From an uncultured Oscillospiraceae bacterium (GTDB lineage Bacteria > Bacillota > Clostridia > Oscillospirales > Ruminococcaceae): a stretch of DNA of 10,967 nucleotides. The stretch lies in NCBI GenBank assembly GCA_934457235.1, contig CAKSHT010000071.1, positions 1 through 10,967 on the forward strand, in the 5' to 3' direction. Numbering within the stretch: the first letter of the stretch is position 1; every line of letters begins with the position of its first letter. A model generated the notes under the pieces. It had not been told where the DNA came from. It searched no databases and was given only the letters and a program-made list of their open reading frames with translations. This document shows, one piece after another, positions 7,732-10,967 of the stretch. The position numbers and the translations under genes are program-made.

Positions 7732-7736
7732 CTTTT

Positions 7737-7766
7737 TTAGCTGTATTCCGCATACAGCTAATTTTT
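7737..7766 (+). terminator. Intrinsic terminator (attenuator) in the purE leader
   Basis: A perfect 10-bp stem (7737-7746 with 7752-7761) closes a TCCGC loop and is followed by TTTTT (7762-7766), A, TTT. It lies downstream of the promoter and only 18 nt before the purE start codon, so it must be read through for purE expression; this argues for regulated attenuation rather than simple end-of-gene termination. Confidence 0.85.
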
Positions 7767-7784
7767 ATTTCAGGAGGAAGATAC

Positions 7785-8291
7785 ATGTCAGATCAGAAAA
7801 AAGTCGGCATAGTAATGGGCAGCGACAGCGATTTCCCTGTAGTACGCAAGGCTGCCGAGGCTCTGAAAGAGTTCGGCATTCCGTTTGAAATGCGCGTGCT
7901 CTCCGCTCACCGCTCCCCTAAGGAAGTCGCAGAATTCGCGAAGAACGCGCGGGCAAACGGATTCGGTGTGATAATTGCGGCCGCTGGTATGGCTGCGCAC
8001 CTTGCAGGAGCCATTGCAGGCAACACCACCCTGCCGGTCATCGCGATTCCTGTTAAGGCAAAGGCACTGGAGGGCGTTGACGCGCTGCTCAGCTCCGTTA
8101 TGATGCCTCCGGGAGTTCCCGTTGCGACAGTAGGCATCGACGCCGCTGCAAATGCAGGCTACCTCGCCGCAGAAATACTTTCAGTAAGCGATGCAGAACT
8201 GGCGGACAAGCTCCTGTCATTCAAGAAGAAGCAGAACGAGAAGAACCTCGCTGCTGACGCCAAGATGCAGGAAATGATCAAGGACATCTGA
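7785..8291 (+). CDS. purE: PurE, N5-carboxyaminoimidazole ribonucleotide mutase / AIR carboxylase
   Basis: 168 residues, the normal length for bacterial PurE. The enzyme makes CAIR in de novo purine synthesis, as an octamer in the cytoplasm. Diagnostic motifs: GSDSD (12-16), SAHRSP (40-45) with the catalytic-type His42, AAAGMAAHL (65-73) and MPPGVPVAT (107-115). These fit class I, which converts N5-CAIR made by PurK. No purK is visible, so PurK would be encoded elsewhere or the enzyme may carboxylate AIR directly; the sequence cannot decide. The start ATG has AGGAGG at 7772-7777 with 7 nt spacing. It is the first structural gene behind the attenuator-like leader, followed 56 nt later by purC. 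Confidence 0.96.
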   Translation: MSDQKKVGIVMGSDSDFPVVRKAAEALKEFGIPFEMRVLSAHRSPKEVAEFAKNARANGFGVIIAAAGMAAHLAGAIAGNTTLPVIAIPVKAKALEGVDALLSSVMMPPGVPVATVGIDAAANAGYLAAEILSVSDAELADKLLSFKKKQNEKNLAADAKMQEMIKDI

Positions 8292-8298
8292 AAACTGC

Positions 8299-8315
8299 CC
8301 CTGCCAGAAGCAGGG
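8299..8315 (+). other. Small hairpin between purE and purC
   Basis: A 6-bp GC-rich stem CCCTGC/GCAGGG with a CAGAA loop, 7 nt after the purE stop. There is no T-tract, so it is not a terminator; it may protect the purE message 3' end or be incidental. Confidence 0.35.
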
Positions 8316-8347
8316 AGAAACATATAAAACAACAAGGAGATAAGACA

Positions 8348-9064
8348 ATGAGCTACACAAAGGCAGAACAGCTTTATGAGGGCAAGGCAAAGAAGGTTTT
8401 CGCATGCGCTGAGAACCCTGATTATGTTATCGTTTCCTACAAGGACGACGCGACCGCTTTCAACGGTCTGAAAAAAGGTCAGATCCACGGCAAGGGCGTC
8501 ATCAACAACAAAATGACAAACTACATGTTCGGTCTGCTTGAGAAGGAGGGTATCCCTACCCATCTCGTTGAAGAGATCAACGATCGTGAGACCGTAGTTA
8601 AGAAAGTAGAGATCGTTCCGCTGGAAGTTATCATCAGAAACGTCGCAGCAGGCAGCTTCTCCAAGAAACTCGGTATTGAAGAGGGTACTCCCCTTAAGAC
8701 TCCTACACTGGAATTCAGCTACAAGAACGATGACCTCGGCGACCCGTTCATCAACAGCTACTATGCGCTCGGTCTGGGACTTGCTACCCAGGAGGAGATC
8801 GACACCATTTCCAAGTATGCTTTCGCTGTAAACAAGTTCATGCTTGAATACTTCAAGAAACTCAATATCGACCTCATCGACTTCAAGATCGAGTTCGGTC
8901 GCTTCCACGGTCAGATAATCCTCGCTGACGAGATCTCTCCGGATACCTGCCGCTTCTGGGATTCCACCACCCACGAGAAGCTCGACAAAGATCGCTTCCG
9001 CAGAGATATGGGCGGCGTAGAAGACGCTTACCAGGAGATCATGCGTCGTATTTTCGGCAAGTGA
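8348..9064 (+). CDS. purC: PurC, SAICAR synthetase
   Basis: 238 residues, typical of the single-domain bacterial enzyme that joins CAIR and aspartate with ATP to give SAICAR, the step after PurE. Visible family motifs: EGKAKKVF (11-18, nucleotide-binding loop), DDATAFN (33-39), [13 protein letters not shown] (91-103), DFKIEFG (178-184) and [13 protein letters not shown] (193-205). The start ATG is preceded by AAGGAG at 8334-8339, 8 nt spacing. It follows purE in the same transcript, and a 111-nt gap containing a possible hairpin separates it from the PurF-like gene. Nothing in it looks truncated or unusual. Confidence 0.97.
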   Translation: MSYTKAEQLYEGKAKKVFACAENPDYVIVSYKDDATAFNGLKKGQIHGKGVINNKMTNYMFGLLEKEGIPTHLVEEINDRETVVKKVEIVPLEVIIRNVAAGSFSKKLGIEEGTPLKTPTLEFSYKNDDLGDPFINSYYALGLGLATQEEIDTISKYAFAVNKFMLEYFKKLNIDLIDFKIEFGRFHGQIILADEISPDTCRFWDSTTHEKLDKDRFRRDMGGVEDAYQEIMRRIFGK

Positions 9065-9093
9065 TCTGATTTTACTAACAAGGGATCGGGATA

Positions 9094-9143
9094 TTACTGG
9101 ACTTTCCGGAGCGGGCGAACACCTGCCCCGGATTAGTCAGTAA
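9094..9143 (+). other. Imperfect hairpin in the purC to purF-like gap
   Basis: Within the 111-nt gap, 9094-9114 can pair with 9125-9143 in four blocks (TTACTG/CAGTAA, ACT/AGT, TCCG/CGGA, GGGC/GCCC), interrupted by a bulged G, a T/TT internal loop and a GAGC bulge, with an 8-nt loop. No T-tract follows. It could be a message-stability or processing element. Confidence 0.4.
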
Positions 9144-9175
9144 AAACAGACAGAGAAAAGGCGGTATAACTTTAT

Positions 9176-10600
9176 ATGGGCGGTTTTTTCGGAGCAGCAA
9201 CTGAACACTGCTGTATCAGCGACGTATTTTTCGGCACAGACTACCATTCTCACCTCGGCACAAGACGCGGCGGCATGACTGCTTATTCCGCTGAAAAGGG
9301 CTTCCAGAGGAGCATTCACAGCATTGAGAACTCGCCGTTCCGCACCAAATTTGAGAACGATGTGGAAAACATGGAGGGTAATCTCTGCATTGGTACCATC
9401 AGCGACACAGACCCGCAGCCTATCCTGCTCAAATCCAGAATGGGCACTTATGCGGTGTGCAATATCGGTATCATAAACAACGACGAAGAACTGTGCAACG
9501 AGCTTCTCAGCAACTCCAGCGCAAGCTTTGAAACAATGAGCAGCGGCAAGGTCAACTCCTCCTCACTCATCGGCGCGCTCATCGCGCAGAAGGACAATAT
9601 CGTTGACGGTATCCGCTATGCGCAGGAGCGTATCAACGGTACTATCTCCATGCTGATACTCACCGAGGACGGTATCATTGCAGCCCGCGACAAGGATGGC
9701 AGACTTCCTATTATTATAGGACGCCGTGACGATGGCTACTGCGTAACTTTCGAAAGCTTTGCTTTCCAGAAGCTGGGTTACGACATCTACCGCGAAATGC
9801 TCCCCGGAGAAATCGTAAAGATCACCTCCAAGCGCGCGGAAGTACTCAGCGAGGGCTGCCAGAAAAACCTTAAGATATGCACGTTTCTGTGGACGTACTA
9901 CGGCTATCCTAACTCCGTTTACGAGGGCGTTACGGTCGAAACCATGCGTACACGAAACGGAGAGATAATGGCAGAACACGATATCGAAAACGGCACACTG
10001 CCCGATGTTGACTTCATCTGCGGTGTTCCGGATTCCGGCGTTCCGCATGCAATTGGCTACGCAAACCGCAGCGGTATCCCGTTTGCGCGTCCGTTTATAA
10101 AGTATACTCCCACCTGGCCACGCAGCTTTATGCCGCAGAGCCAAACCATGAGAAACAAGGTTGCAAAGATGAAGCTTATCCCCGTGCACGAACTCATTGA
10201 GGGGAAGAAGCTCCTTTTCGTAGACGACAGCATAGTAAGAGGAACACAGATGCGCGAAACAGTCGAGTTTCTGTATGCGAACGGCGCAAAGGAAGTGCAT
10301 ATGCGCTCCGCATGTCCGCCGATCATGTACGGGTGCAAGTATCTGAATTTCTCGCGCAGTACCTCTGAACTTGACCTCATCGCGCGCCGCATTATCCACG
10401 AATTTGAGGGTGAAGAAGGCGTGAAATACATCAGCGAATACAGCGACACGAACACAGAACGCGGCAAGCGCCTAAGAGCGGAGATATGCCGCCGTCTGAA
10501 GCTCACATCGCTGGAATTCCAGTCGCTTGAGGGCACCGTAAAGGCTGTCGGACTTCCGGAAAGCGGGCTTTGCAGCTACTGCTGGAACGGAAAGGAATGA
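9176..10600 (+). CDS. PurF paralog with a degenerate glutaminase site
   Basis: 474 residues with the full two-domain PurF layout: N-terminal Ntn-hydrolase glutaminase fold (about 1-230) and a phosphoribosyltransferase domain (about 240-460). The PRPP motif LLFVDDSIVRGTQ (346-358) and PDSG (285-288) are intact. The glutaminase half is not. It begins MGGFFGA where PurF has the catalytic Cys of CGVFGI, so Cys is replaced by Gly2, and no in-frame Cys is exposed by a propeptide. IGTISDT (72-78) replaces the VGHVRYSTTG-type loop including its substrate Arg, and NIGIIN replaces HNGNLIN. Cys235, Cys387, Cys466 and Cys469 match the spacing of the four Fe-S ligands of Bacillus PurF. It lies directly before canonical purF. 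It may use ammonia, pair with PurF, or act on a different acceptor. The start ATG has AAGGCGG at 9158-9164. Similar paralogs occur in clostridia, from memory. Confidence 0.85.
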   Translation: MGGFFGAATEHCCISDVFFGTDYHSHLGTRRGGMTAYSAEKGFQRSIHSIENSPFRTKFENDVENMEGNLCIGTISDTDPQPILLKSRMGTYAVCNIGIINNDEELCNELLSNSSASFETMSSGKVNSSSLIGALIAQKDNIVDGIRYAQERINGTISMLILTEDGIIAARDKDGRLPIIIGRRDDGYCVTFESFAFQKLGYDIYREMLPGEIVKITSKRAEVLSEGCQKNLKICTFLWTYYGYPNSVYEGVTVETMRTRNGEIMAEHDIENGTLPDVDFICGVPDSGVPHAIGYANRSGIPFARPFIKYTPTWPRSFMPQSQTMRNKVAKMKLIPVHELIEGKKLLFVDDSIVRGTQMRETVEFLYANGAKEVHMRSACPPIMYGCKYLNFSRSTSELDLIARRIIHEFEGEEGVKYISEYSDTNTERGKRLRAEICRRLKLTSLEFQSLEGTVKAVGLPESGLCSYCWNGKE

Positions 10601-10606
10601 TATACT

Positions 10607-10967
10607 TTGTCAGGTAATATCCATGAGGAATGCGGTGTATTCGGAATTTACTGCAATACGCCGTCCGACGTAGCACATTCAGCTTATTTCGGGCTGTATG
10701 CGCTTCAACACAGGGGACAGGAGAGCTGCGGAATCGTTGTGAACGACCGCGGCGTATTCAAGACCCACAAGGGACTCGGTCTGGTGAACGAGGTTTTCAA
10801 CGAACGCGTTCTGTCGGAATTCGGTCAGGGCAGGATAGCCGTCGGGCATGTGCGCTACTCCACCACGGGTAACGTTAATACCGCGAACTGCCAGCCTATG
10901 ACCGTGCGTCACGTTAAGGGCGCACTCGCTATCGCACACAATGGAAACCTTATAAACGCACTTGAAC
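10607..10967 (+). CDS. purF: PurF, amidophosphoribosyltransferase (5' part, runs off the window)
   Basis: The first 120 codons of canonical PurF, which makes phosphoribosylamine from PRPP and glutamine, the first committed purine step. The best start is TTG at 10607, with AAAGGA at 10591-10596 inside the end of the previous gene and 10 nt spacing; the nearby ATG at 10623 is out of frame. The reading gives an 8-residue propeptide ending EE, then Cys9 of CGVFGIY, which becomes the N-terminal nucleophile after cleavage. ALQHRGQES, VGHVRYSTTG and AHNGNLINA are all intact, showing a working glutaminase site, in contrast with the paralog upstream. The phosphoribosyltransferase half lies beyond the window. 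The 6-nt gap to the upstream stop indicates translational coupling. Confidence 0.95.
   Translation, partial: MSGNIHEECGVFGIYCNTPSDVAHSAYFGLYALQHRGQESCGIVVNDRGVFKTHKGLGLVNEVFNERVLSEFGQGRIAVGHVRYSTTGNVNTANCQPMTVRHVKGALAIAHNGNLINALE

Larger units (their letters stand above)
7589..7770 (+). promoter_or_regulatory. Candidate transcription-attenuation leader of purE
   Basis: The predicted 5' untranslated region can form a 6-bp stem (7597-7602 with 7613-7618), an 11-bp long-range stem (7626-7636 with 7691-7701, two G-U pairs) and, inside it, a 7-bp stem (7645-7651 with 7671-7677, one G-U). ACAGCTA at 7667-7673 repeats part of the terminator 3' arm (7754-7760) and can therefore pair with the terminator 5' arm (7738-7744) as an antiterminator. 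It does not show the conserved cores of the purine, PRPP (ykkC) or ZTP (pfl) riboswitches. Whether it senses a small molecule or works through translation of the enclosed short ORF is open. Confidence 0.6.
7458..7784 (+). other. 327-nt intergenic control region before purE
   Basis: This stretch is much more AT-rich than the flanking genes. From left to right it holds a short 5-bp hairpin at the end of the HD gene (7454-7467), a nested inverted repeat (7481-7576), a promoter (7554-7582), a predicted leader RNA (from about 7589) with three possible stems and a 28-codon ORF (7645-7731), an intrinsic terminator (7737-7766), and the purE ribosome binding site AGGAGG (7772-7777). These parts are listed separately. 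Confidence 0.8.

Noticed and set aside
7589..7736. Purine, PRPP (ykkC) or ZTP (pfl) riboswitch upstream of purE
   Set aside because: The position is right, but the conserved core sequences I know for these classes are not visible. An Infernal search is still needed because divergent members may escape the eye.
8159..8974. 271-codon minus-strand frame over purE/purC
   Set aside because: It is fully antisense to the conserved purE and purC coding sequences and has no recognisable protein features; it is a shadow of the + strand codons.
9176..9260. Frameshift or wrong start hiding a catalytic Cys in the PurF paralog
   Set aside because: GGFFG aligns directly with the CGVFG block of PurF in the same frame, and the other glutaminase motifs are also altered, so this is genuine divergence and not a start-site error.
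10623..10625. ATG as the start of purF
   Set aside because: It is out of frame with the conserved CGVFGIY reading. TTG at 10607 is in frame, has a ribosome binding site and gives a normal short propeptide before the catalytic Cys.

Overview
The window looks like a chromosomal segment of a Gram-positive, clostridial, probably Ruminococcaceae/Oscillospiraceae-type gut bacterium. This is inferred from strong AGGAGG-type ribosome binding sites, sigma-A-like promoters, frequent GTG/TTG starts, intracellular glycosidases without signal peptides, and a purE-purC-(purF-like)-purF order. The exact taxon cannot be fixed from sequence alone. Every gene I can support lies on the + strand.

Layout. (1) Positions 2-2029 hold the 3' end of one half and the whole of the other half of a heterodimeric ABC exporter (BmrC/BmrD or TM287/TM288 type), closed by an intrinsic terminator at 2049-2077. 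(2) A near-consensus promoter (2099-2127) drives a tight four-gene unit: a GH2-type beta-glycosidase, a LacA/Maa-type sugar O-acetyltransferase, a GH27-type glycosidase and an HD-domain phosphohydrolase (2160-7457, gaps of 10-21 nt). The three sugar enzymes look cytoplasmic and would process imported oligosaccharides. (3) Positions 7458-7784 are a 327-nt intergenic control region. It contains a large nested inverted repeat, a promoter, a roughly 195-nt leader with a 28-codon leader ORF, and an intrinsic terminator directly in front of purE. (4) Positions 7785-10967 carry de novo purine genes: purE, purC, a PurF paralog whose glutaminase site has decayed, and the start of canonical purF, which runs off the window.

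How it works together. PurF makes phosphoribosylamine from PRPP and glutamine, and PurE and PurC carry out the AIR-to-SAICAR steps. The leader in front of purE has the parts of a transcription attenuator: promoter, translated short ORF, a copy of the terminator 3' arm that can act as antiterminator, and the terminator itself. It matches no purine, PRPP or ZTP riboswitch that I can recognise.

The most interesting items are this leader with its short ORF, the PurF paralog next to PurF, the inverted repeat that overlaps the purE promoter, and a GH27 protein whose sugar-binding pocket differs from typical alpha-galactosidases.
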